Assembly (NCBI GenBank): GCA_016722075.1
Contig: JADKGW010000001.1
Coordinates: forward strand, 1-64,000
Length of the DNA stretch: 64,000 nucleotides
Direction of reading: 5' to 3'
DNA from: Candidatus Kouleothrix ribensis
GTDB taxonomy: Bacteria > Chloroflexota > Chloroflexia > Chloroflexales > Roseiflexaceae
Part shown: positions 56,611-64,000 of the stretch, piece after piece
Position numbering within the stretch: position 1 is the first letter of the stretch
Layout of the letters: every line of letters begins with the position of its first letter
The notes under the pieces: model-generated
The model's input: the letters and a program-made list of their open reading frames with translations, nothing else
What the model was told of the DNA's origin: nothing
The model's database searches: none
Position numbers and translations under genes: made by a program

Positions 56611-56670
56611 GACCCACTAGCTGCCTTGGTGGCAAACGGGCCTAGCGGCCGTATTCGGAAGGTATTGCTG

Positions 56671-58425
56671 CTAGAACTCGCCAAGATCGCGGTAGCGTAC
56701 GCGCTCGAGCAGCACAAAGCTCAGCATGGTTGTTAGCATGAGCAGCGTGCTGAGCGCCAGGGCCTGGCCGTAGTTGCTGGCGCCTGGCCGGCCGATCAGC
56801 CGATCGATCAGCACCGGCATGGTCTGGTATTCGGGCCGCGCCAGCAGCAGCGCCGCGCCAAACTCGCCGAGCGAGATGGTGAACGCGAACATCGCACCGG
56901 CCAGCAGTGCCGGAAACAGCAGCGGCAGATCGACTTCGCGCAGCACGCGAACCGGGCCGGCGCCTAGTGTGCGCGCAGCCTCGCGCAGGCGCGGATCGAG
57001 CCCGCGCAACGCAGGCAGTACGGCACGCACCACAAACGGGAATGCCAGCAGCGCATGCGCCACCGGGATGAGCCAGGGCGAGGCCAGCAGGTTGAGCGGC
57101 GGCTGCCCGAGCGTGATCAGGTAGCCCAGGCCGAGCGTTACCGCGCTGGTGCCGAGCGGCAGCATGAACAGTGGGTCGAGCACAGTACCCCAACCGTAGG
57201 GACGCAGCCGCCGCCTGAGTATGCGCTGGAGCGCGGTGGCTGCCGCCGGGCCGCTGCGCCGGTATGCGCGTGAGGGGGGGCGCCGCGCCAGCAGGTACGC
57301 CCCCGGCACGCCCACCAGCAGCGCCAGCGCACTGGCGGCCAGCGCGAAGCGCAGCGAGTTGCCGACTGCCGCCAGCGGCGTCACGAAGAAAGCCTCGCGC
57401 GTTGGGTTCTGGCCCAGCCGCCGGTAATAGTCGAGCGTCCACGCGCCGCTCGCGCCTGTGGGCGCGCTGACCGAACGGAGCGCCAGCGCCAGCAGCGGCG
57501 CGCCGATCAGCAACAGGAGCACGGCCAGGTTCATGCCGACCAGCAGCCGCTGGCGCCAGCCGCACATTGGGTGGGCGTTGGCCGCGCGCGCGCGCAGCTC
57601 GAGCGGCACAGCCGCACGGGTTTGTAGCCGCGTGTACACGAGCGTCATGGCCAGCGTCGCGCCGATCTGCACCAGCGCCAGCGCCGCCGCCAGGTCGAGC
57701 CGCAGCAGGTCGGAGGTGAGCCGGTAGATCGCCACTTCGACGGTCGCGAAGCGCGGGCCGCCCAGGATGCGGATCACACCGAAGCTCGAGAAGGTGTAGA
57801 TGAAGATCAGCAGCGTGGCCGCGCCGATCGCCGGCAGCAGCAGCGGCAGCGTCACTTCGCGAAACCTGCGCAGCCTGCTGGCGCCTAGCACTGCAGCGGC
57901 CTGCTCGAGCCGTGGATCGAGCGTGCCCCAGAACCCGCCGACAATCCGTAGCACCACGCTATAGTTGTAGAACACGTGCGCCAGCAGGATCAGCGCGAGT
58001 GTCTGGTCGAGCTGGATCGGTGGCTGGGCCAGGTCCAGCCATGCCTGCAGCGTGGTGTTGAGCAGGTCGCGCGGGCCAAGCAGGGCCTTGAAAGCCGCCG
58101 CCACCACCACAGTTGGCAGCACGAACGGCGCGCTGGCTAGCGCGCGCAGCAGCGCCTTGCCGGGGAAGCTGTAGCGCGTGAACACGTAGGTAGCCGGCAG
58201 CGCCACCACCAGCGTGAGCGCAGTCGAGAGCAGCGCCTGCCAGGTGCTGAACCAGATGATCTCGAGGTAGTAGCTGTCGGCCACGAGCTGGCGCAGCCCG
58301 CCACCACCTGGCGCGAGCGTTGGGTCGCCACTGAAGCTCAGCCGTAGGATCGCCGCGAGCGGGTAGAAGAAGAACAGCGCCAGGAACAGCAGCGGCAGCG
58401 CGAAGATCGGCCAGCGGTATTTCAT
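56671..58425 (-). CDS. ABC transporter permease, two fused domains (iron(III)/thiamine type)
   Basis: 584 residues with about 12 membrane segments in two BPD-type halves. Each half has an EAA loop: FREVTLPLLLPAIGAATLLI (about 190) and LREVDLPLLFPALLAGAMFA (about 500). The halves resemble FbpB/ThiP-like permeases for ferric iron or thiamine; PRFATVEVAIYRLTSDLLRL and RPEYQTMPVLIDRLIGRPGA are characteristic. A basic stretch of about 35 residues (RRPPSRAYRRSGPAAATALQ) in the second half is unusual. No binding protein or ATPase lies in the window. The Fur-family gene 4 kb away hints at metal transport only weakly. Confidence 0.87.
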   Translation of the reverse strand: MKYRWPIFALPLLFLALFFFYPLAAILRLSFSGDPTLAPGGGGLRQLVADSYYLEIIWFSTWQALLSTALTLVVALPATYVFTRYSFPGKALLRALASAPFVLPTVVVAAAFKALLGPRDLLNTTLQAWLDLAQPPIQLDQTLALILLAHVFYNYSVVLRIVGGFWGTLDPRLEQAAAVLGASRLRRFREVTLPLLLPAIGAATLLIFIYTFSSFGVIRILGGPRFATVEVAIYRLTSDLLRLDLAAALALVQIGATLAMTLVYTRLQTRAAVPLELRARAANAHPMCGWRQRLLVGMNLAVLLLLIGAPLLALALRSVSAPTGASGAWTLDYYRRLGQNPTREAFFVTPLAAVGNSLRFALAASALALLVGVPGAYLLARRPPSRAYRRSGPAAATALQRILRRRLRPYGWGTVLDPLFMLPLGTSAVTLGLGYLITLGQPPLNLLASPWLIPVAHALLAFPFVVRAVLPALRGLDPRLREAARTLGAGPVRVLREVDLPLLFPALLAGAMFAFTISLGEFGAALLLARPEYQTMPVLIDRLIGRPGASNYGQALALSTLLMLTTMLSFVLLERVRYRDLGEF

Positions 58426-58576
58426 TGTAGTGTTAGCACCAATATCGGTTCACTAGCCACGAAGACGCGAAGACGCGAACATGCGCCGAAGTGGGAAAAA
58501 AGGCCGGCTACTGTGGCGAGCCTGGTACAGCGTTCCAGCCTGCAGGACGCAGCTGGCAGGGGCGGCAGCTCGGCAC

Positions 58577-60523
58577 CTAGATCGTGAGCGCGGCCATCGG
58601 GTTGCGCTTCAGCACCACCAGCGTGATGTCGTCGGCCTGAGGTGTGCCGGCGGTAAAGCTGGTGACGGCGTCGATGATCCGATCGACGATCTCTTCGGGT
58701 GCGAGATGCTGCGAGCGGCGCAAGATCTCGGCCAGCCGCTCTTCGCCGAACAGCTGGCGGCGCGGGTTCATGGCCTCGGTCACGCCGTCGGTGTAGAAGC
58801 AGATCACGTCGCCCGGCTCGACCGTCGCGACATGCTGTTCGAAGCGTGGGTCGGGCACGATCCCCAGCACGATCCCCTGCGCCTGCAGCGGCTCGACCAT
58901 ACCGGTGGCGGTGCGGTAGTGCAGCGGGTAGTTGTGGCCACCATCGGCGAAGAGCAGGCTGCCGCTGGCGATGTCGAGGATCCCGTAGAAGCAGGTGACG
59001 AACAGGCCCGAGCGTGCGTCGGAGAGGATCAGGCGGTTGGCTTGTTCAAGCACGGCTGCCGGCGCGCGCCCGTCGCTGGCGGTAGCGCGAATCAGCGTGC
59101 GCGAGAGCGCCATGAACAGTGCGGCCGGCACGCCCTTATCGGTCACATCGGCGATCACAATCCCCAGCCGCCCCGGCCTGGCCGTCGCGGCTACCTGGGC
59201 CGGCTGGCGCGGCGGCCGGCGCCCGCTACGCCAGAACTCCGGCTCGATCTCGGGCCGGGCGGGTGCCGGGCCACCCTTCGGCTGAGCCTGGCCCCGCGCC
59301 ATCGGCTCGCCGGTGTGGCTGGCAACAGCGCCACCTGGCTCGGCCTCCAACTCGATAAAGTCGTAGAAGTCGCCACCGACCTGGCGGGCCGCGCGGTAGA
59401 GCGCCGCAATCGTGTAGCCAGGCACCAGCGGGCAGCACGCCGGCAGGAAGCTAGCCTGGATGTCGCGCGCCAGGTTGAGCTCCTGCTCGAGCCGCTGGCG
59501 GGCCAGCGCCTCCTGGTGCAGCCGCTCACGCTCGAGCGTCTGGGCCAGCTGGCTGCCCAGCAGCCCTAGCAGCTGGGCCTCGTCGATCAGGAAGCGGCGT
59601 GGTGCGATTGTATTGACCATCAGCGTGCCAACCGGAGCGCCGCCGATCTCGATCGGCAGCGCCAGGTGGCCATGAAAGCGCTGGGCCTGTAGCAGCTGCG
59701 GCAGATCGTCGAGCGCGTCGTCGGGTAGGTTTGCGCTGGTGTCGGGCAGATACCACAGGTGCGGATTCAGCGCGTCGATCACCACCGGCGGCGCGTCTTT
59801 GGGCAGGTAGCGCCAGCCGTGTGCCGCCAGCAGCACCGCGCGGCCCTCGCGCTCGTCGGCCTCGATGAATGCGCAGGCATCGGCTTCGAGCAGGCGCGCG
59901 CCCACGCGCACCAGCCGCTGCAGCGCCGGCTCGATCGACTCGGCGCCTAGCAGCTCTTGCGAGAGCTTGAGCAGGGCGGCCTGCTCGTGGACGCGGCGCA
60001 CCTTGACTTGCTCGTGCAGGCGCGTGCGGGTGATCGCAGTGCCGAGCATAAAGCCGATCGCCGAGAGCAGCTGGAGCTGGGGCGGCGTGAATCGACCATA
60101 CTCCGAGGTGGCCACATTCAGGATGCCAAGCACCTCGGACTCACCCTGGATCGGCACCGAAGCGTGCTGCGCGAGCGAGCGCTTATCGCCTACGGCATGT
60201 GTGAGGCGGCTGCAGCGTACGATATTCACGGCTTTGTGCAGCTTGCCGGCGACGCACAGCTCCTGGCAGCTACACTCGCTGGCCCAGGCCGGGCCGGGGT
60301 AGCTGATCGCCGGCGGCAGGTCGTGGCGTGCGGCCAGCTTGAACGCGCCAGTCTCGTCGCGCAGGAACACCCAGCCGCTGCGCAACCCCATAATCTCGAC
60401 GATACTGGGCAGCGCGGCATCAAGCGCCTCGCGCAGATCGAGCGCGCGATTGAGCGTTTGCGCCAGCTCGTTCAGAGCGGTCAGCTCGGCGATGCGCTGC
60501 TGGGCGTCGGTGAGTGCGGGCAT
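58577..60523 (-). CDS. GAF-GAF-PP2C (RsbU/SpoIIE-type) serine phosphatase
   Basis: 648 residues. GAF 1 about 20-170 (LVQIALNRALDLREALDAAL-like start, GWVFLRDETGAFKLAARHDL), GAF 2 about 195-345 (AALLKLSQELLGAESIEPAL; LMVNTIAPRRFLIDEAQLLG), a linker helix, then the phosphatase: QVGGDFYDFIELEAE (metal Asp), VIADVTDKGVPAALFMALSR, FADGGHNYPLHYRTATGM, VICFYTDGVTEAMNPRRQLF, ADDITLVVLKRNP. About 60 Pro/Arg/Gly-rich residues interrupt the catalytic domain after FIELEAE. Such proteins dephosphorylate anti-anti-sigma factors in partner switching, but no partner gene is adjacent. Confidence 0.88.
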   Translation of the reverse strand: MPALTDAQQRIAELTALNELAQTLNRALDLREALDAALPSIVEIMGLRSGWVFLRDETGAFKLAARHDLPPAISYPGPAWASECSCQELCVAGKLHKAVNIVRCSRLTHAVGDKRSLAQHASVPIQGESEVLGILNVATSEYGRFTPPQLQLLSAIGFMLGTAITRTRLHEQVKVRRVHEQAALLKLSQELLGAESIEPALQRLVRVGARLLEADACAFIEADEREGRAVLLAAHGWRYLPKDAPPVVIDALNPHLWYLPDTSANLPDDALDDLPQLLQAQRFHGHLALPIEIGGAPVGTLMVNTIAPRRFLIDEAQLLGLLGSQLAQTLERERLHQEALARQRLEQELNLARDIQASFLPACCPLVPGYTIAALYRAARQVGGDFYDFIELEAEPGGAVASHTGEPMARGQAQPKGGPAPARPEIEPEFWRSGRRPPRQPAQVAATARPGRLGIVIADVTDKGVPAALFMALSRTLIRATASDGRAPAAVLEQANRLILSDARSGLFVTCFYGILDIASGSLLFADGGHNYPLHYRTATGMVEPLQAQGIVLGIVPDPRFEQHVATVEPGDVICFYTDGVTEAMNPRRQLFGEERLAEILRRSQHLAPEEIVDRIIDAVTSFTAGTPQADDITLVVLKRNPMAALTI

Positions 60524-60616
60524 AGTGTCTGGGCCGGGAGTCAGGAGTCATAAGCCAGCAGCCAGAATTGCCACCATACATTCTGACCCCTAGCTGCTGG
60601 CGCCTGGCTCTCGCGC

Positions 60617-61270
60617 TTAGTCCTTCTTACGGCAGATCGCCACGCCGTCGCGTAGGGGGATGATCACCGACTCAAGCTGCGGGTGCTGCATGATCGCGCG
60701 GTTGAACTCCTGGATGCCGCGCACGGTTGGTGCAGCATCCTCCTCAACCACCAGGCCATTGCATAGCACATTATCGCCGATCAGCATGCCGCCGGGGCGC
60801 AGCCGCGAGACGCACAGCTCGAGTGCTTTAACGGCGTCGTGCTCGTTAGAGAGGTTGCGCAGAATGTCGAGGAAGATCAGATCGAATGGGCCGCGCACCG
60901 TCTCGAGCACGCTGAACCACTCACCCTCGAGGATCGTCAGCCGGTCGGCGTAGCCGGCGCGGGTAATATACTCCTGGGCCAGTTTGTAGCGCTCGGGCTG
61001 GCGCTCGATCGCCGTGAGCCGCCCGCCGGCCGGCACGACTGCGCTCATCAGCCACATAGCCGCGTAGCCGGTGGCGGTGCCGATCTCGAGCACCTCGCGC
61101 GCGCCGCTGCTCTTGGCCAGCAGGTATAGTAGCTGGCCCTCGACCGGGCCGACCAATGGTAGGCCGCGGTTGTGGGCGCGCTGCTCGAGCTCGGCCAGCA
61201 CTCCGGAGCGCGGGGGCATCAGGTTGGCTAGGTAGTCTTCAATCACAATATTTGTGATATCGTCACGCAT
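60617..61270 (-). CDS. SAM-dependent O-methyltransferase (class I, COMT/PCMT type)
   Basis: 217 residues from the ATG at 61270 after AAGGAGAG; the frame extends upstream without a ribosome site. Motif I VLEIGTATGYAAMWLMSAVV, acidic end AIERQPERYKLAQEYI, and the metal/substrate region DLIFLDILRNLSNEHDAVKA, then GGMLIGDNVLCNGLVVEE, as in methyltransf_3 (bivalent-metal-dependent catechol or caffeoyl-CoA) enzymes. Preceded by an extended -10 TGGTACAAT. Confidence 0.88.
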   Translation of the reverse strand: MRDDITNIVIEDYLANLMPPRSGVLAELEQRAHNRGLPLVGPVEGQLLYLLAKSSGAREVLEIGTATGYAAMWLMSAVVPAGGRLTAIERQPERYKLAQEYITRAGYADRLTILEGEWFSVLETVRGPFDLIFLDILRNLSNEHDAVKALELCVSRLRPGGMLIGDNVLCNGLVVEEDAAPTVRGIQEFNRAIMQHPQLESVIIPLRDGVAICRKKD

Positions 61271-61314
61271 CTGCTCTCTCCTTGTGCGCTCCAGAGCGGA
61301 ATCGCGCCGTCCCG

Positions 61315-61323
61315 ATTGTACCA
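61315..61323 (-). promoter_or_regulatory. extended -10 promoter of the O-methyltransferase
   Basis: On the minus strand TGGTACAAT, about 45 bases before the ATG; also present in the left copy at 7894-7902. No clear -35. Confidence 0.4.
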
Positions 61324-61489
61324 CATCTCGTGCGTTTCTGGCGATCTGGTTTGCGTTTAGGTGCGGTTCAAAACCCGCAGCTTCGGCTTGTCCTATGGTG
61401 CGGGCCTGGGGGCGGCGAAGCCACCCCAAATTGCTCTTTCAGGTGCGGCACCGGAAAACATACGCGATCAAGCGCAGCTGGTGTGATGG

Positions 61490-61616
61490 TGCGAATGTAC
61501 CTGTTCAGACGTATGGGGTTGGGACGCGGACGAGCACGGACGAACGCGGACAGCGTACGCTCCGTCCGCGTTCGTCCGCGTTTGTCTGCGTCCTTTACCC
61601 CAACAGTGAACACCTT
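61490..61616. repeat. dispersed palindromic element, right copy
   Basis: Counterpart of 7612-7735: GCGGACGAGCACGGACGAAC, AGCGTACGCT, TTCGTCCGCGTTTGTC. Lies between the O-methyltransferase promoter and the tRNA. Confidence 0.65.
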
Positions 61617-61674
61617 CGGTGCGTATATGCGCTTGACAAGCGCGAAAAAAGCTGCTAGAGTCAGGCCGAACTCG

Positions 61675-61749
61675 GCGGGAGTGGCGCAATGGTAGCGCAT
61701 CTGCTTCCCAAGCAGAGGGCTGCGGGTTCGAATCCCGTCTCCCGCTCCA
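61675..61749 (+). tRNA. tRNA-Gly(CCC), CCA encoded
   Basis: GCGGGAG acceptor strand pairs with CTCCCGC, followed by TCCA. D-arm GGCGCAATGGTAGCGC, anticodon stem TCTGC/GCAGA with loop TTCCCAA (anticodon CCC), T-arm GCGGGTTCGAATCCCGT. All arms complete. The left copy of the duplication keeps only the first 45 bases. Confidence 0.97.
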
Positions 61750-61919
61750 TTTCCTTTGCGGGTGAGAACACACGTTCTCACCCGTTTGCTGGCCCGTCCC
61801 AATGCGATCTGGCAACGGCAAGACCATGCTATCGATTCGTGCCCTGTTGGCGCGTTACAGGCGCATCGCTCTTACGCACCCGTCCCGCCCGCTGATGTTT
61901 CATCGTAGCCAGGGAGGGA

Positions 61920-62453
61920 ATGATGCGACGACGGTTCGTTCTGGCATTGGCCGCCGTGCTGCTTGCTGCGTGCGGGAGCAGCCCGGTGGCGGTGGCGCCA
62001 CCAGCGGTGCCGACTAGGGTGCCACTGCGTGCGGTGAACCTAGAGCCGGTGCTGATTCAGGATGGCGACTTACCATCGGGACTCAGCCCTGCGCAGGTGT
62101 TCGACGCGCCACCGCCCGCCTTTAAGGACTATCCGGCCGCGACCAAGGCCGCGTACCAGCGGTTCCAGCGGGCGGGGGATACGGCGGGCGGGGTGACGGT
62201 TCTGCTCTATGAGCAGGCGGCCGACCTGGCGAACGCAGCGGCACAAGCCGTGCCGACCAAGAAGGACTATCAGGCCGTCGAAGGCGTCGGCGAGCGTGCC
62301 GCACTCTTCGTTCCGGAGTTGCTGACCGTCCGTCAGATCGGGTTTGTTCGCTGTCAGGCTGTGGTCAACGTCGTGATGGATCAGGTAGAGCCTGACGAAC
62401 TGATCGCCTATGCAAAGCGCCTCGATCGGCGCCTGCAAGGCATGGTGTGTTAG
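61920..62453 (+). CDS. putative lipoprotein, present only in the right copy
   Basis: 177 residues, SD GGAGGGA; two adjacent ATGs (61920, 61923). Signal peptide RRRFVLALAAVLLAACGSSP with lipobox LAAC. The mature part (EPVLIQDGDLPSGLSPAQVF; GGVTVLLYEQAADLANAAAQ; YAKRLDRRLQGMVC) is unrecognised, soluble and anchored outside. Downstream of tRNA-Gly on the same strand, convergent with fur. The whole gene lies within the 757-base segment missing from the left copy. Confidence 0.75.
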   Translation: MMRRRFVLALAAVLLAACGSSPVAVAPPAVPTRVPLRAVNLEPVLIQDGDLPSGLSPAQVFDAPPPAFKDYPAATKAAYQRFQRAGDTAGGVTVLLYEQAADLANAAAQAVPTKKDYQAVEGVGERAALFVPELLTVRQIGFVRCQAVVNVVMDQVEPDELIAYAKRLDRRLQGMVC

Positions 62454-62520
62454 GCAGCGAACCAGCTCGCTCTTGCCAGCTGGCCGGTACCAAAGCCGCC
62501 TGATAGCGTGCGTACGGGTG

Positions 62521-62979
62521 TTATAACGACGGCAGGCGGCGCTGGCAGATCTGGCACATCCCGTAGATCTCGAGCCAGTGCCCATCGACGCGAAAGTTGA
62601 GGCGCCTGGCCAGGCCCCCCAAGATCTGCTCGATATCGCAGCCCTCGAATGCGATCACCGAGCCGCAGCTTCGGCACACCAGGTGGTGCTGGTGGCCCTG
62701 TTCGATCGGCACATAGGCATGCTCATCGGCGGCTGCCGCCTCGCGTGTAGCGCTCCAGTGTACCCGTGCCAGCCAGTGATCATCGTGCAGCAGGTCGACG
62801 GTGCGGTAGACGGTAGCGCGCCCGATCGGGCCGTGCTCGCCACCAACATCCTTGAAGAGCTGTTCGGCGCTAAACGGCTGGGCATATTGCGCGATTCGTT
62901 CGAGAATGACGCGCCGCGGGCTTGTGACGCGATGCCCTTGTTCGCTCAAGTGGGTCAGAACTTTATCTACCCACGTCAT
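62521..62979 (-). CDS. Fur-family metal-responsive repressor
   Basis: 152 residues. Winged helix QGHRVTSPRRVILERIAQYA and IGRATVYRTVDLLHDDHWLA (recognition helix), metal-binding GHQHHLVCRSCGSVIAFEGC, and C-terminal CQICQRRLPSL: two CxxC pairs for structural zinc. It could be Fur, Zur or PerR; the VPIEQGHQHHLVC region does not settle the metal. Its promoter faces the AP2-like gene end across a hairpin. Intact, unlike the left copy. Confidence 0.9.
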   Translation of the reverse strand: MTWVDKVLTHLSEQGHRVTSPRRVILERIAQYAQPFSAEQLFKDVGGEHGPIGRATVYRTVDLLHDDHWLARVHWSATREAAAADEHAYVPIEQGHQHHLVCRSCGSVIAFEGCDIEQILGGLARRLNFRVDGHWLEIYGMCQICQRRLPSL

Positions 62980-63105
62980 GGCACTCGCTCCTGCTTAGGG
63001 GTGGTTCGAATCCTGTTCGAGTGGGAAGATCCGAAGCAGCCGAAGATCACCCCGAACCCCCGCTCTACGCTTCGAGTCGGGCTGACAAAGTGGAACAACG
63101 TAGGT

Positions 63106-63138
63106 TTTCAAGGGCGAGCCAAAGGCCCGCCCTTGAAA
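63106..63138. terminator. hairpin between AP2-like gene and fur (right copy)
   Basis: TTTCAAGGGCG pairs with CGCCCTTGAAA around an 11-base loop; mirror of 6838-6870. Confidence 0.55.
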
Positions 63139-63207
63139 GCCTGCTTATGGATTGTAGCCCGACGCATCATGATGCTGCCCAGCGGCCGTGAAAGGCCACT
63201 GGCGCGC

Positions 63208-63768
63208 CTATGGGAATGGGATGCCTTCGTCGATGTTCAGCCCCACATGTGCCGCGTGAAAAGCCAGCGCTGCCTTGAGCGCCTCTACCTGCCCGCCGGC
63301 CGACCGGTCGCTAAACGTACGGGCGATCTGGGGTGATTTGCCCTCGTAGATCCGCACGAACCAGCCGTGGGTTCCGCCATGCACGCGGTTATTCAGTGTC
63401 TTAGTGGGCTGATCGACGCGCGTGATACCCTTGAGGCGGCCGAGATGCGCAGCGATCGTGCTCTTCGCTGCCAGCTGGGTCGAGCCGTTTACAGCCAGCT
63501 CAACATGCGACCAGATCCCATCCTGGCGTGTACGTACACTCAGCACTACGCCGGTGGTTTGCTCTACTGGTGTGTTGGCCGGGGCACGCAGGCGCAGCAC
63601 ATCGCCGATGCGCGGGGTGTCGGATAGTGAGCGTGGCCTACCACCGAGAAAGATGACTGCCGAGCGCCCCACCCAGGTATAACGATCGTCGGCGACCCGC
63701 GAGGCGCGTGCGGGCGATGAGTCCCACACTTGGGCGATTTCTGCTGGTACTTTGCGGAATGTTGGCAT
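63208..63768 (-). CDS. AP2-like DNA-binding domain protein (right copy)
   Basis: 186 residues, differing from the left copy (6208-6768) by a single Ile/Ser substitution near residue 92. Same domain layout: a beta-rich N-terminal part (VADDRYTWVGRSAVIFLGGR; TTGVVLSVRTRQDG) and a C-terminal AP2-like unit (GWFVRIYEGKSPQIARTFSD). Upstream lie the 8-bp hairpin 63855-63878 and a possible promoter in the reverse of 6041-6068. Role unknown. Confidence 0.65.
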   Translation of the reverse strand: MPTFRKVPAEIAQVWDSSPARASRVADDRYTWVGRSAVIFLGGRPRSLSDTPRIGDVLRLRAPANTPVEQTTGVVLSVRTRQDGIWSHVELAVNGSTQLAAKSTIAAHLGRLKGITRVDQPTKTLNNRVHGGTHGWFVRIYEGKSPQIARTFSDRSAGGQVEALKAALAFHAAHVGLNIDEGIPFP

Positions 63769-64000
63769 AGTTCAGTAACCACATCATGGTGTAGCAGTGT
63801 GTTTTCACACACATGCGACCGGTCATACGGGGACAAGCCGTTTAGCGAACAATGCTGTCTGCCTGGATCAGCAGACAGGTGACAAAAATACTACGCTGCT
63901 AATCTCTATTGTAACATATCCTTTCGGGATGGAAATAGCCATTAAGTCCCGTGCTGGTGCGGCCTTACGGTAGCCCATAAGGCATACAATTGGGCTAACC

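Larger units (their letters stand above)
56447..64000 (-). repeat. right copy of the inverted duplication (intact copy)
   Basis: Reverse complement of 5976-12766 and continues to the window end. All genes here are open, whereas their counterparts on the left are broken. Contains about 757 bases (61720-62476) absent from the left copy. Confidence 0.95.

Overview
The window looks like GC-rich DNA from a member of the Chloroflexota, most likely a Chloroflexia-type filamentous bacterium. The evidence is the protein flavour (Pro/Thr/Ala-rich lipoprotein linkers, MoxR-VWA pairs, a nicotinate phosphoribosyltransferase and ThpR/PerM clusters typical of that phylum) and intergenic spacers rich in short tandem and inverted repeats. 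The assignment is an inference; no rRNA is present.

Layout: 1-4.3 kb holds a MoxR ATPase, a VWA-type metallopeptidase and an aminoglycoside-phosphotransferase-like gene, all broken by small indels. 4.5-5.6 kb is an acyl-CoA dehydrogenase. 5976-12766 is the left copy of a roughly 7 kb inverted duplication whose right copy (56447 to at least 64000) is intact. It carries an AP2-like protein, a Fur regulator, tRNA-Gly, an O-methyltransferase, a GAF-GAF-PP2C phosphatase and a two-domain ABC permease. 13-22 kb holds an MHS-type MFS transporter, a two-component system with a sodium:solute symporter pair, and a large membrane protein. Frameshifts are dense from 1 to about 21 kb and almost absent afterwards, so sequence quality (a low-coverage contig end) probably explains much of the damage.

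22-44 kb is intact: zinc-ribbon protein, orphan DNA methylase, nicotinate phosphoribosyltransferase, a LacI regulator with its operator, an alpha-glucoside-type ABC transporter (binding protein and two permeases, no ATPase), aldo/keto reductase, PIG-L deacetylase, citrate synthase, polyphosphate kinase, a ThpR/PerM/LOG-like operon, two paralogous secreted clan GH-A glycosidases, and an HD-domain protein.

44.7-53.8 kb is the most informative region: an aerobic form I CO dehydrogenase cluster (CoxD-like MoxR ATPase, CoxE-like VWA protein, CoxM, CoxS, CoxL with the AYRCSFR copper-cysteine loop, and an XdhC/CoxF-like maturation protein). The last gene was an XdhC-YHS fusion. A 1.5 kb insertion sequence with a 5-bp target duplication (TGTAA) splits the YHS domain, and removing it restores a perfect in-frame YHS domain. 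A REP-associated tyrosine transposase beside GC-rich palindromic repeats, and an IS4-family element abutting the right inverted-repeat copy, follow.

The genes suggest a heterotroph that imports sugars, stores polyphosphate and could draw energy from CO.
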